Position numbers and translations under genes: made by a program. From the NCBI RefSeq assembly GCF_007197555.1, contig NZ_CP041614.1, forward strand, positions 558,001-622,000: a stretch of 64,000 bases of DNA, read 5' to 3'. The notes under the pieces were generated by a model. The model saw nothing but the letters and a program-made list of their open reading frames with translations. It searched no databases and had not been told where the DNA came from. The DNA is from Shewanella psychropiezotolerans. GTDB lineage: Bacteria; Pseudomonadota; Gammaproteobacteria; Enterobacterales; Shewanellaceae. This document shows, in pieces, positions 34,504 through 42,737 of the stretch; the stretch's first letter is position 1; every line of letters starts with the position of its first letter.

Positions 34504-36264
34504 ATGATCTTTACCGTCGATAATATGGTTGAAAAAAACTTACCTAAGCTGAATCAAACGCCTTGGCTGGCGGCTCCGACTAAGGCCATGCTGAGATACC
34601 TACTCAATGAGAAAGAGTGCAATGACATTGCTGCCGAGTATGCCTATCTCAAAGGCGTCGATTTTGTTGAGCAGATCTTAACGAATTTTAATTTTAATTA
34701 CTCGGTGCCCAGCAGTGAAATTGAGAATATACCCTGTGAAGGGCGGGTGGTGATTTATGCCAATCATCCCATCGGCTCTCTCGATGCTCTGGCCTTGATC
34801 AAGCTCATCAGCAAGGTGAGACCCGATATCAAGGTCGTCGCCAATGAGCTCTTGATGGCGCTGGAACCTCTGCATTCAATCCTACTGCCGGTACGAAATA
34901 TGACTGGGGGAACCCCAAAAGAACATCTGGAAAATATCCATCAACATCTGCGTGGAGAGGGAGTAGTGTTAATTTTTCCCTCGGGAGAAGTGTCCCGCCT
35001 CAGGCCCTATGGAGTAACGGACTTGCACTGGCATAGCGGCTTTCTGAAAATTGCTAAGGCCTGTAACTCGCCTCTGTTGCCAATCTATGTGGATGCTAAA
35101 AATTCGGCAGCATTTTACGGTGCTTCTATGATCTACAAACCATTGGCCAGCTTGTTATTGGTCAAAGAGATGTTTAAGCAGGCCAAACGCACCATGCCTG
35201 TCCGAATAGGGCAATTGATCCCCAAAGAGGTCGTGAGCAGCAAAGATTTCCCGCTGAAGACTAAGGTCAAACTACTGAAGAGTCACCTTTACCGTATCGG
35301 CAAGAACCTTAGCCCCTTATTCACCACGCAAAACGCTATCGCTCATCCTGAGTCTAGAAGTGAATTACAGCAAGCACTCAAGGCCTGCGAGTTACTGGGG
35401 GAGACCAGTGACAATAAACAGATATTTCTCTATCGGCACTCGGGGTCTAATCCCATCATGCGTGAAGTGGCGCGACTCAGGGAAGTGGCATTTAGGGCGG
35501 TTGGTGAAGGCTGTGGTCAGCGGCGTGATACCGATAAATATGACGCTTATTATCAACATATCATCCTCTGGGACAGGGAGGCGTTAGAGTTGGTGGGATC
35601 TTATCGGTTTGCCAGTGCTACACAGGTCCACGAGCTAATAGGTAAAAAGAGTCTGTATAGCCAATCTTTGTTTCAATACACCGATGAATTTAATCCTTTT
35701 TTTGAGCAAGGGTTGGAGATGGGACGTAGCTTCGTACAGCCAAAGTATTGGGGCAAACGCAGTCTGGATTATCTCTGGATGGGGATTGGGGCCTATTTAA
35801 GCAAACATCCCGAGATCCGTTATCTGTTTGGTCCGGTTTCCATCAGTGACCAGTTACCTGAGCAGGCAAAAGAGATGCTGGTGTATTTCTATCAGACTCA
35901 ATTTCAGGGCTGTGTCGACTTGGTTCGCTCGAATTCACCTTATACCTTTACCAAGGAACGGGAATCTCAATTAGCGCAATGGTTCGATGGGCTGGATTAT
36001 AGCCAAGGCTTCAAGGTGTTAAAGCAAACCTTGGCCAGCATGGATACCGCGGTTCCGACGCTCTATAAGCAATATGGCGATCTGTGCGATCCCGGCGGGG
36101 TGCAATTTCTGGATTTTGGTATCGATGCAGAATTTGGTGATTGTATCGACGGCCTGGTTCTGGTGGATCTGCAACAACTTAAGCTTAAGAAGCGTAGCCG
36201 CTATCTGGATTGTCACCGGCCAGAACTGAATATGAATTCGGAAGATGTGATTATCGTTAGGTAA
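34504..36264 (+). CDS. olsF: Bifunctional ornithine-lipid synthase OlsF-like (PlsC + GNAT acyltransferases)
   Basis: A 586-residue fusion. The N-terminal half is a PlsC/OlsA-type O-acyltransferase with NHPIGSLDAL (NHx4D) near residue 91 and IFPSGEVSR near 157. The C-terminal half (about 300-560) is an OlsB/hemolysin-type N-acyltransferase: FRAVGEGCGQRRDTDKYD, then GSYRFA, FFEQGLEMGRSFVQPKYWGK and LDYLWMGIGAYL. OlsF enzymes of Vibrio, Serratia and Flavobacterium have both activities in this order and make ornithine lipids without phosphate. Function is inferred from this architecture. Confidence 0.82.
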   Translation: MIFTVDNMVEKNLPKLNQTPWLAAPTKAMLRYLLNEKECNDIAAEYAYLKGVDFVEQILTNFNFNYSVPSSEIENIPCEGRVVIYANHPIGSLDALALIKLISKVRPDIKVVANELLMALEPLHSILLPVRNMTGGTPKEHLENIHQHLRGEGVVLIFPSGEVSRLRPYGVTDLHWHSGFLKIAKACNSPLLPIYVDAKNSAAFYGASMIYKPLASLLLVKEMFKQAKRTMPVRIGQLIPKEVVSSKDFPLKTKVKLLKSHLYRIGKNLSPLFTTQNAIAHPESRSELQQALKACELLGETSDNKQIFLYRHSGSNPIMREVARLREVAFRAVGEGCGQRRDTDKYDAYYQHIILWDREALELVGSYRFASATQVHELIGKKSLYSQSLFQYTDEFNPFFEQGLEMGRSFVQPKYWGKRSLDYLWMGIGAYLSKHPEIRYLFGPVSISDQLPEQAKEMLVYFYQTQFQGCVDLVRSNSPYTFTKERESQLAQWFDGLDYSQGFKVLKQTLASMDTAVPTLYKQYGDLCDPGGVQFLDFGIDAEFGDCIDGLVLVDLQQLKLKKRSRYLDCHRPELNMNSEDVIIVR

Positions 36265-36282
36265 TTATACCAATCGGCATCA
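36265..36282. repeat. TACCAATCGGTA-type palindrome, copy 3
   Basis: TTATACCAATCGGCATCA directly after the olsF stop. Confidence 0.55.
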
Positions 36283-36417
36283 GTTATCGAGTGTCCTTTT
36301 ATCGGCAGTCTTCAGCTTATGATCGGCCCAGTCAAAGTTAGCTAATGGGGGAGAGTTTGTTAGTTTATCCTCTATAGCGGTGAAAAATAAACAAAAACTA
36401 ACTTTCAGGGATTGAGC

Positions 36418-37629
36418 ATGGACGAACATATAGTCATTTTAGTTATTGCATTGGTTGTGCTGTTCTATGGCTATATCTCTAAGGCATTATCGCGGAAAAA
36501 TATCTCTGGCCCCATGATGTTTACCGGGTTCGGGCTATTGCTCTCGCCCTTCGGTTTTAATATTACTCAGGTGGAGGTCAATGCCGAGTTTGTGACGATT
36601 ATCGTCGAAATTGCTCTGGTGCTTGTGCTCTTTGCCGATGCGGCCCTGCTGGATCTTAACTTGTTACGAAAGTCCTGGAAGATCCCCGCCAGGCTGCTGT
36701 TTATCGGTCTGCCAATCACTATTCTTGCCGGTATTTATGTCGCGACTCTGATTTTTCCCGATGAACCCCTGATCTATCTTATTCTGCTAGCCTTATTGCT
36801 CACGCCGACGGATGCGGCATTGGGTAAGGCGGTGGTGTCTGATCCTAAAGTGCCGAAGAAGATACGCTCCAGCATCAATGTGGAGAGTGGCTTAAACGAT
36901 GGTATCGTCTTCCCTTTAGTATTAACTGTGGTGGCCATGATCAGCAGTGGCCTGACTCAGGCCGAAGATAGCTCTTGGGTCGCCTATGTGTTCGAGCAGA
37001 TCATCTTTGGTGCCTTGGTTGGCGGCGCCGTAGGTTATCTGGGCACAATACTCACGGTCAAGGCGGTTAAACGCAATTGGATGGAGTCAAATTATCAGAA
37101 TCTGATCCCTATAGCATTAGCCATATTGTCGTTTTATCTGGCGGAGTCTCTGTCGGGTAATGGCTTCATCGCCGCCTTCTTTGCCGGGCTTTATGCCGGT
37201 AATACCTGTGAGACAACAAGGCAGCATATCGAAGATTTTGCCGAGACCGAAGGCGAGTTATTTGTCCTAGTGAGTTTCTTTCTGTTTGGACTCGCGTTTG
37301 TGCCTATCACCTTGGCTCATATCAGTTTAGACGTTGTCCTCTATGCCTTCTTAAGTCTGACTGTGCTGCGCATGCTGCCGGTTATCATCAGCTTAATCGG
37401 TGCTAAGTTGGATCTGTCGACCATGTTCTTTATCGCCTGGTTCGGGCCCAGAGGCATCGCATCTATCCTTTATGTATTGATCGTGGCCCATGAGATGGGA
37501 TCGATAGAGGGCTTTGAGACAGTCTATGCCGTAGTCACCGTGACCGTATTGATGAGTATCTTTGCCCATGGATTGACGGCGCAACCCTTCGCAACTTGGT
37601 ATGCCAAGTCTCATCGGGAAGATAATTAG
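36418..37629 (+). CDS. CPA1-type cation:proton antiporter
   Basis: A 403-residue polytopic exchanger starting at ATG 36418 (CAGGG upstream). About twelve hydrophobic segments are visible. Signature stretches are LLALLLTPTDAALGKAVVSDP near residue 128 (the TPTD motif), SSINVESGLNDGIVFPLVL near 150 with the ND ion-binding pair, GNGFIAAFFAGLYAGN near 245 and WFGPRGIASILYVLIV near 345. Likely Na+/H+ or K+/H+ exchange for pH or salt homeostasis. It is followed by a good terminator. Confidence 0.88.
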   Translation: MDEHIVILVIALVVLFYGYISKALSRKNISGPMMFTGFGLLLSPFGFNITQVEVNAEFVTIIVEIALVLVLFADAALLDLNLLRKSWKIPARLLFIGLPITILAGIYVATLIFPDEPLIYLILLALLLTPTDAALGKAVVSDPKVPKKIRSSINVESGLNDGIVFPLVLTVVAMISSGLTQAEDSSWVAYVFEQIIFGALVGGAVGYLGTILTVKAVKRNWMESNYQNLIPIALAILSFYLAESLSGNGFIAAFFAGLYAGNTCETTRQHIEDFAETEGELFVLVSFFLFGLAFVPITLAHISLDVVLYAFLSLTVLRMLPVIISLIGAKLDLSTMFFIAWFGPRGIASILYVLIVAHEMGSIEGFETVYAVVTVTVLMSIFAHGLTAQPFATWYAKSHREDN

Positions 37630-37662
37630 CTTTCTATCAGACAATCTAGATCTAACAAGTTT

Positions 37663-37690
37663 AAGGGAGCGATTCACTGCTCCCTTTTTA
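37663..37690 (+). terminator. Rho-independent terminator of antiporter gene
   Basis: AAGGGAGC and GCTCCCTT around an 8-base loop followed by TTTTA. Confidence 0.85.
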
Positions 37691-37760
37691 TGCTTATATG
37701 ACTAATAAAAAACAGTTTTAAAAATAATGAATAATGTGTGAAACAATTTGAAATATTAAA

Positions 37761-37776
37761 AACTAATTAATTAGTT
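37761..37776. promoter_or_regulatory. Putative BlaI-like operator 1
   Basis: AACTAATTAATTAGTT, a perfect 16-bp palindrome, 95 bases upstream of blaI. It shares arms with operator 2. Confidence 0.65.
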
Positions 37777-37806
37777 GATACTAATCTGATGCTTTGTTAG
37801 CCTTAA

Positions 37807-37822
37807 AACTAATTCGTTAGTT
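37807..37822. promoter_or_regulatory. Putative BlaI-like operator 2
   Basis: AACTAATTCGTTAGTT, the same AACTAA/TTAGTT arms, with its centre 46 bases from that of operator 1. Two matching dyads before a BlaI-type gene suggest autorepression. Confidence 0.65.
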
Positions 37823-37870
37823 CTAACGTTTAGCCTAGTTCAGGTTACTCACAAATCATCGGATGGAACC

Positions 37871-38263
37871 ATGGCGAGAAAGAAGCAAGCTGTATTGACC
37901 GATTCAGAGCAGGAGATCATGGAGATCCTCTGGCGCGTTAAAGAAGCATCGGTACGTAATATCACCGATGAATTGTTAAAATCGAAAGTCGTCGCCCACA
38001 CCACAGTGCAGACCATGTTTAAGATTTTACATGAGAAGGGTCATGTAGATTATCGTAAAGAGGGCAGGGCTTTCATCTATTTTCCGTTGAAGAATAAAGC
38101 CTCGGCCAGAAGCGATGCATTGAAGAATGTTTTAAAACAGTTTTTCGGTGGTTCGCCAGATGTACTGGCTCAGCATCTGCTCGAAGAGAATGATATCGAT
38201 CTCGATACCCTGCAAACCCTGCAAGATAAGATAGACAAGAGTAAGCAGGACAAGGGGGCGTGA
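37871..38263 (+). CDS. BlaI/MecI/CopY-family repressor
   Basis: A 130-residue winged-helix repressor: LTDSEQEIMEILWRVKEASVRNI near residue 6, HTTVQTMFKILHEKGHVDY near 42. The C-terminal half should dimerise. In BlaI/BlaR systems the membrane peptidase cleaves or inactivates the repressor; the partner here is the M56 protein directly downstream, whose ATG overlaps the stop (TGATG). The target is probably this operon itself via the twin dyads; no beta-lactamase gene is nearby. Confidence 0.9.
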   Translation: MARKKQAVLTDSEQEIMEILWRVKEASVRNITDELLKSKVVAHTTVQTMFKILHEKGHVDYRKEGRAFIYFPLKNKASARSDALKNVLKQFFGGSPDVLAQHLLEENDIDLDTLQTLQDKIDKSKQDKGA

Positions 38264-39900
38264 TGGCTAACTCGACCTATGCCTCCGTGATTGCCGAGCT
38301 ATTTCATTATCTGAGTGAAATCGTCGTCGCTCATCTATGGCAAAGTCTGTTGATACTGACCGTATTAGCGATGTTTACCCGTTTAGTTAACAGGCTAGGT
38401 GCTGAGATTAAATCCAGTCTTTGGATGCATGGACTCGTGTTATCTATACTGCTGCCTGTGCTCAGCAGTGTGTTCATCCCTCAATCAACAGCCGTGACGA
38501 TTGGCTCAATAGAAGTCAGTGAAAATAAGCATGGCCAAGTTAGCCTGAACACTCGGAGTCAAAACAAGCAGGAAGTAAGAAGAAGCGGATTAATTCAAGA
38601 TTCAGATGCTGCGAATACTCGTCAAAAAGATACTCAAGTATTGGCATATTTGTTAGTGCTGTTACTGGTCATCATGGCTTTTGGCACGGTAAAGCGCTTG
38701 ATAGGCTTAGTCATCGCATGGAGCAGCACACAAGGCTTGATTGGAAGAGGGATCCGTGTGCCAACGGCTAGATACCTGAAGGATTATCCACAGCTGGGCA
38801 AGACAAAGTTACTCAAGTCTTATGATATTACCGGCCCTATGGTAGTGGGCTATATGGAGCCTGTGATCTTATTTCCAGCCAAGCTTTTAGAGGAGCTTGA
38901 GGCTCAAGATATTGAGAATATTCTTTATCATGAGCTTGGTCATATAAAACGTAGCGATATCTGGTTTTCTCTGCTGCAAAGGCTGATCACCTGCCTATTT
39001 TGGTGGAACCCCTTGCTGTCGATTTTTAATAAACAGATCAATCTCAATCGAGAGCTGGCATGTGACGAATTTGCCGCGCGCCAAACTGGCGATAGTTCGT
39101 CCTATGCTCAGTCTCTGCTCAATAGCGTCAAAGTGGGATTAGAACATAATCCTCTGGTGCATGGCGTCTCAATGTTCAATAAAAAGAAGCAACTTTTCAT
39201 ACGCATAGAAGGAATATTAGACATGGAAAACAGTTCACATTTACGTGGTAAAAAATTAGGTTCGCTACTTGGCCTTTCTCTGGTTGTGCTCACTTCGACT
39301 GTGGTATTGCAGAGCGCCCCATTTGCTAAGGTGGGTTTAGAGGGGTCACTGGTGGAGCAGGCCAGTCATATCGCCACAGATGCCATGAATCAAGACGACG
39401 CAGAGCTGCTGGTCGCCGCGGTACAAGGGAACAGGATTAGCGTGATTGAGTCTCTAATCAATGATGGCGCCGATATTAATACGCCGCTGTTTGGTGATGG
39501 TACAGCACTTATCGTGGCGGTGAGAAAGGGTAACTTTGCTATGGTAGAGAAGCTTATTGAATTAGGAGCCAATCCTAATCAAGCGTCCCGAGGTGACGGT
39601 AATCCGCTGATCATAGCAGCCGCCAGGAACGAGCAGGACATTGCCGAGTTATTGCTGGATCATGGCGCTAAGATCGATGCCATTGTTCAAGGTGATGAGA
39701 CTGCGCTTATCAATGCCAGTCGCCGTGGTCACTTAGATATGGTGAAGTTTCTTGTTAGTCACAAGGCAGATGTAAACTTAGGCGTTAAAGTGAATGAGAT
39801 GCGAGGCCCTGAATATCGTAGTCCCTATAATCAGGCATCGAGCCAGAAAATCCGTGATTACTTAGCCAGTGAAGGGGCTGAAGCGCAAGGTGCTATGTAG
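38263..39900 (+). CDS. M56 (BlaR1-type) membrane metallopeptidase fused to ankyrin repeats
   Basis: The protein has 545 residues from ATG 38263. Helices lie at about residues 20-38, 48-66 and 124-145. The zinc site is HELGH near residue 225 with the downstream ELACDEFAA. A further helix (GSLLGLSLVVLTSTVVLQSA, near 325-345) leads to an extracytoplasmic C-terminal domain. Where BlaR1 carries a penicillin-binding sensor, this protein has about four ankyrin repeats (residues 375-505: GNRISVIESLINDGADINTP, KGNFAMVEKLIELGANPNQ, NEQDIAELLLDHGAKID, RGHLDMVKFLVSHKADVNL). A protein-sensing antirepressor is inferred. Confidence 0.88.
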   Translation: MANSTYASVIAELFHYLSEIVVAHLWQSLLILTVLAMFTRLVNRLGAEIKSSLWMHGLVLSILLPVLSSVFIPQSTAVTIGSIEVSENKHGQVSLNTRSQNKQEVRRSGLIQDSDAANTRQKDTQVLAYLLVLLLVIMAFGTVKRLIGLVIAWSSTQGLIGRGIRVPTARYLKDYPQLGKTKLLKSYDITGPMVVGYMEPVILFPAKLLEELEAQDIENILYHELGHIKRSDIWFSLLQRLITCLFWWNPLLSIFNKQINLNRELACDEFAARQTGDSSSYAQSLLNSVKVGLEHNPLVHGVSMFNKKKQLFIRIEGILDMENSSHLRGKKLGSLLGLSLVVLTSTVVLQSAPFAKVGLEGSLVEQASHIATDAMNQDDAELLVAAVQGNRISVIESLINDGADINTPLFGDGTALIVAVRKGNFAMVEKLIELGANPNQASRGDGNPLIIAAARNEQDIAELLLDHGAKIDAIVQGDETALINASRRGHLDMVKFLVSHKADVNLGVKVNEMRGPEYRSPYNQASSQKIRDYLASEGAEAQGAM

Positions 39901-39950
39901 TGGGAAACTATCATTTTTGAAGTGCTACACTAGGTTCTAATTAGAAAGAA

Positions 39951-39975
39951 AGCGCTGATAGCTCAGCGCTTTTTT
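39951..39975. terminator. Terminator after M56-ankyrin gene
   Basis: AGCGCTGA and TCAGCGCT with loop TAGC, followed by TTTTT. It lies between convergent genes. Confidence 0.9.
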
Positions 39976-40006
39976 AGTTTTACTTATATAACCCAGTAAT
40001 AGGGGG

Positions 40007-41179
40007 TTATAAACCCGCCACAGATTTATGTCCTGACTCTAGTTTCTCTATGCTTTTGATGAGCATATACAGGCAGGTTGTCAGCATGATGGCGCCAAGA
40101 TAATAGAGTATGCCATTACTGCTCTGCGTTAGCTTAGTGGCTAAAAGAGGCCCTACAACTGAGCCTACGCTGTAGCTGAGTAACATGATCTCAGTCGCCG
40201 ATACGATTTTAGTCATAGGCAGTGCATCGCAAGCAAGGGTAATCGCTATAGGGTAGAGAGCGAAGCTAGCTGCGCCTAAAACCAGATAACTGACTCCAAT
40301 TAACAGCAGGGATTGAGATTCAAGTAAGCCCACAACCGCAAGTGTACCTAACAAACTGAACATGGCCATCAACAAGCTCTTGCTTACTCTTGTGGAGAGA
40401 TAGCTCACCAAAGGCTGTATTAACATGCCTCCCAAGACGATAGAGGCCATTAAAACACCTGTGTATTGAGTCTGAGCTGCCTGAGCCGAAATATACGAAG
40501 GCATAAGTCCATAAATCGGGCCAAGCAGTAAGCCTGAAATTAAGCAGCCTATGATTGCCGGGCGGTTCAACTTCTTTATTTCGCTAACGCGCATCTTTTC
40601 TTGGGCTTTCTTTTCAGGCTGTCCCGATTTAATCAGTAGAGGCGGCAATACGGCCAACATCAACAAGCCAATCACATAGAGGAAAGGTGTTATCCCGTCG
40701 GTGCCTAATGGACTTATAGCCAATTGCCCCAGCGCACTACCACCATAGAGTGAGGTCATATATAGGCCTAAGCGTTTGGCTCTGGCTTTGGCGCTATCCG
40801 CCATTAATAGCCAGGATTCTACCACTACAAAGACCCCGGCCACTGCCATACCCGCGATAAATCTTGCCCCTAGCCAAACTGGCTCGATGGGCAGCAGTAA
40901 CATAGTGATGATGCTGGCAATCAAGAGGCAGAGAAATACGATAAAAGCGACCCTGTGGCCAATTTTACTAATGACTTTCTCGACGCTGGTGGCGCCAATG
41001 AGTAATCCTAAATAGAAGATGCTAGCGAGCCAAGGGACTAAGGTGTGATCCAGTCCAAACGAAGTCAAAGACAGCGGGATCAGGCTCATTAAGAAGCCAG
41101 AGGCGACAGCAAAAAATGACAGACCCAGGACCGGAACTAAGGTGCTATTTTTTGAATCATGAACGGCGGTAGTATCCAC
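40007..41179 (-). CDS. MFS permease (YcaD-like)
   Basis: A 390-residue, twelve-helix major facilitator. Motifs: SLIPLSLTSFGLDHTLVPWL near residue 30, KVISKIGHRVAF near 65 in the inter-helix loop (family motif A position), ARFIAGMAVAGVFVVVESWL near 107. The YcaD-like subgroup keeps this VVESWL pattern. Substrate unknown. Divergent from the AraC gene, so it could be its target. Confidence 0.82.
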   Translation of the reverse strand: MDTTAVHDSKNSTLVPVLGLSFFAVASGFLMSLIPLSLTSFGLDHTLVPWLASIFYLGLLIGATSVEKVISKIGHRVAFIVFLCLLIASIITMLLLPIEPVWLGARFIAGMAVAGVFVVVESWLLMADSAKARAKRLGLYMTSLYGGSALGQLAISPLGTDGITPFLYVIGLLMLAVLPPLLIKSGQPEKKAQEKMRVSEIKKLNRPAIIGCLISGLLLGPIYGLMPSYISAQAAQTQYTGVLMASIVLGGMLIQPLVSYLSTRVSKSLLMAMFSLLGTLAVVGLLESQSLLLIGVSYLVLGAASFALYPIAITLACDALPMTKIVSATEIMLLSYSVGSVVGPLLATKLTQSSNGILYYLGAIMLTTCLYMLIKSIEKLESGHKSVAGL

Positions 41180-41554
41180 CTTTATCTCCTAGTGAACAGA
41201 ATTAACTTTTGGTTAAATGACTAAATCGGGAGACGGATTTTAGAACTTTTTATAGTGAAGTAAAGCGGAATTATTGTTGGCAAGATTAAATGTTTTTAAT
41301 GCTAATTAAATGCATTTATATCAGTTTGTTAGTTTAATTTATTAGGGGGTAGTCGTGTTAAATTCTGAATAAGAAGATGGCTAGAAGTACTCTATTGGTT
41401 ATTCCCGTCATAAAAATGTGTATAACGCAGGAAGTTATTTCGGAGGCTAACTATATTTACAGATGGTATTGGTTAAAAATGGAATGCGCTTTACGCAAGG
41501 CTTGTGATATTACTAGGGGTAACTTATAAAATCTGTTGTGATTTATACCTGAAA
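41180..41554. other. 375-bp gap between divergent MFS and AraC genes
   Basis: No gene and no clear operator found; AT-rich promoter-type DNA. Confidence 0.4.
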
Positions 41555-42607
41555 ATGGCCTCAATATCGACTAAGCCTATGCAGACTCATATGCCAGATA
41601 AATTGAAATATAGTACGATTTCAGCCTGGGCCATCGCAGTATCCAGAGCCTTGAGTGCATCCGGTGTCGATGCTTACGCTGTATTTGACAATGCGGGCTT
41701 ATGTCTCAATGAAGTCGAATCAGCCCCCGACTCCAGAATCGCCATTGAACGCATGACTCGGCTGTGGCATCTGGCCGAGCAGGCAACTGAGTCAGAGGCA
41801 TTCGGCCTGACTGTGGGCCAGTATGCTTATCCCATGCATTTTCGCTCCCTTGGCTTGTTGATGATGACCTCGGTGACACTTGCACAAGCATTTGAAGCAC
41901 TGCCAAATTATTCAGCCCTGGTGAGTAACTCTGCCAGCATCAAGTTGCAGAGAACCCCTGATCGCCTGGGTTTCACTATTACCCCATTGCCCGGAGTCGA
42001 TATCAGTCCTATGTCGATAGATGCATTTTTTACTACCTTAGTGCATCACGGTGAACTGATTTTAGGTCATGGAAAGTTTGTATTGAGTGTTGAGTTGATG
42101 CGAGCCGAACCTAAAAATTTGAGTCCCTGGCAAAATTGTTTTTCCTGTCCTATCTCTTTCGATAAGCAAGAGAACTGTTTGTGGATGGACAGAAGCATGT
42201 TGGAGCAATCCACTGTCATGGGTAATCCAAAACTCGCGGCTCAAAATGAGACTAAAGTGAGGAATTACTTAGATAAGATGCAGGCCCTTAAGTGGCAGGA
42301 GAAAGCCAGCCAGGCGATTCATGCCATGTTGGTGTCGGGAGAGCCTAGGGCGCAGAAGGTCGCGCAAGTTTATAATATTAGCGAGCGAACCTTGAGGCGT
42401 AAGTTGAAGGAGGAAGGGACCAGTTTTCGAGACTTGCTGCAACAAAAGCGCAGGGAGCTGGCCTATCATTATTTGCTGAATACTGAACTTTCGATCACCT
42501 TGCTCTCAGATAAACTCGGTTATACCAGCTTAACCAATTTTTCCCGTGCTTTTCATCGCTGGCATGGCACAGGTCCAGCCGATTTTCGTCACCGAAGCAA
42601 GCCCTAG
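41555..42607 (+). CDS. AraC-family regulator with arabinose-binding-like N-domain
   Basis: About 350 residues from ATG 41555 (start uncertain; no good ribosome site, and alternatives exist at 41504 and 41579). The N-terminal ligand domain of the OruR/ArgR-like kind (TISAWAIAVSRALSASGVDA, LTVGQYAYPMHFRSLGLLM) is followed by the C-terminal two-helix-turn-helix domain: VAQVYNISERTLRRKLKEEG and LSDKLGYTSLTNFSRAFHRW. It is upstream of an alkylsulfatase and divergent from an MFS permease; it probably controls one or both in response to an organic ligand. Confidence 0.88.
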   Translation: MASISTKPMQTHMPDKLKYSTISAWAIAVSRALSASGVDAYAVFDNAGLCLNEVESAPDSRIAIERMTRLWHLAEQATESEAFGLTVGQYAYPMHFRSLGLLMMTSVTLAQAFEALPNYSALVSNSASIKLQRTPDRLGFTITPLPGVDISPMSIDAFFTTLVHHGELILGHGKFVLSVELMRAEPKNLSPWQNCFSCPISFDKQENCLWMDRSMLEQSTVMGNPKLAAQNETKVRNYLDKMQALKWQEKASQAIHAMLVSGEPRAQKVAQVYNISERTLRRKLKEEGTSFRDLLQQKRRELAYHYLLNTELSITLLSDKLGYTSLTNFSRAFHRWHGTGPADFRHRSKP

Positions 42608-42737
42608 CCAAGCTCACCATTTTTAAATTCAACCCGAGCCAATATAAACACATGTTTATATTGGCCGAAAATGATAACCATTATGTTGTATTAGTGTAAT
42701 AGGTTAGCTCTAGTTGTTAATGCCAGAGTGAGTACCC

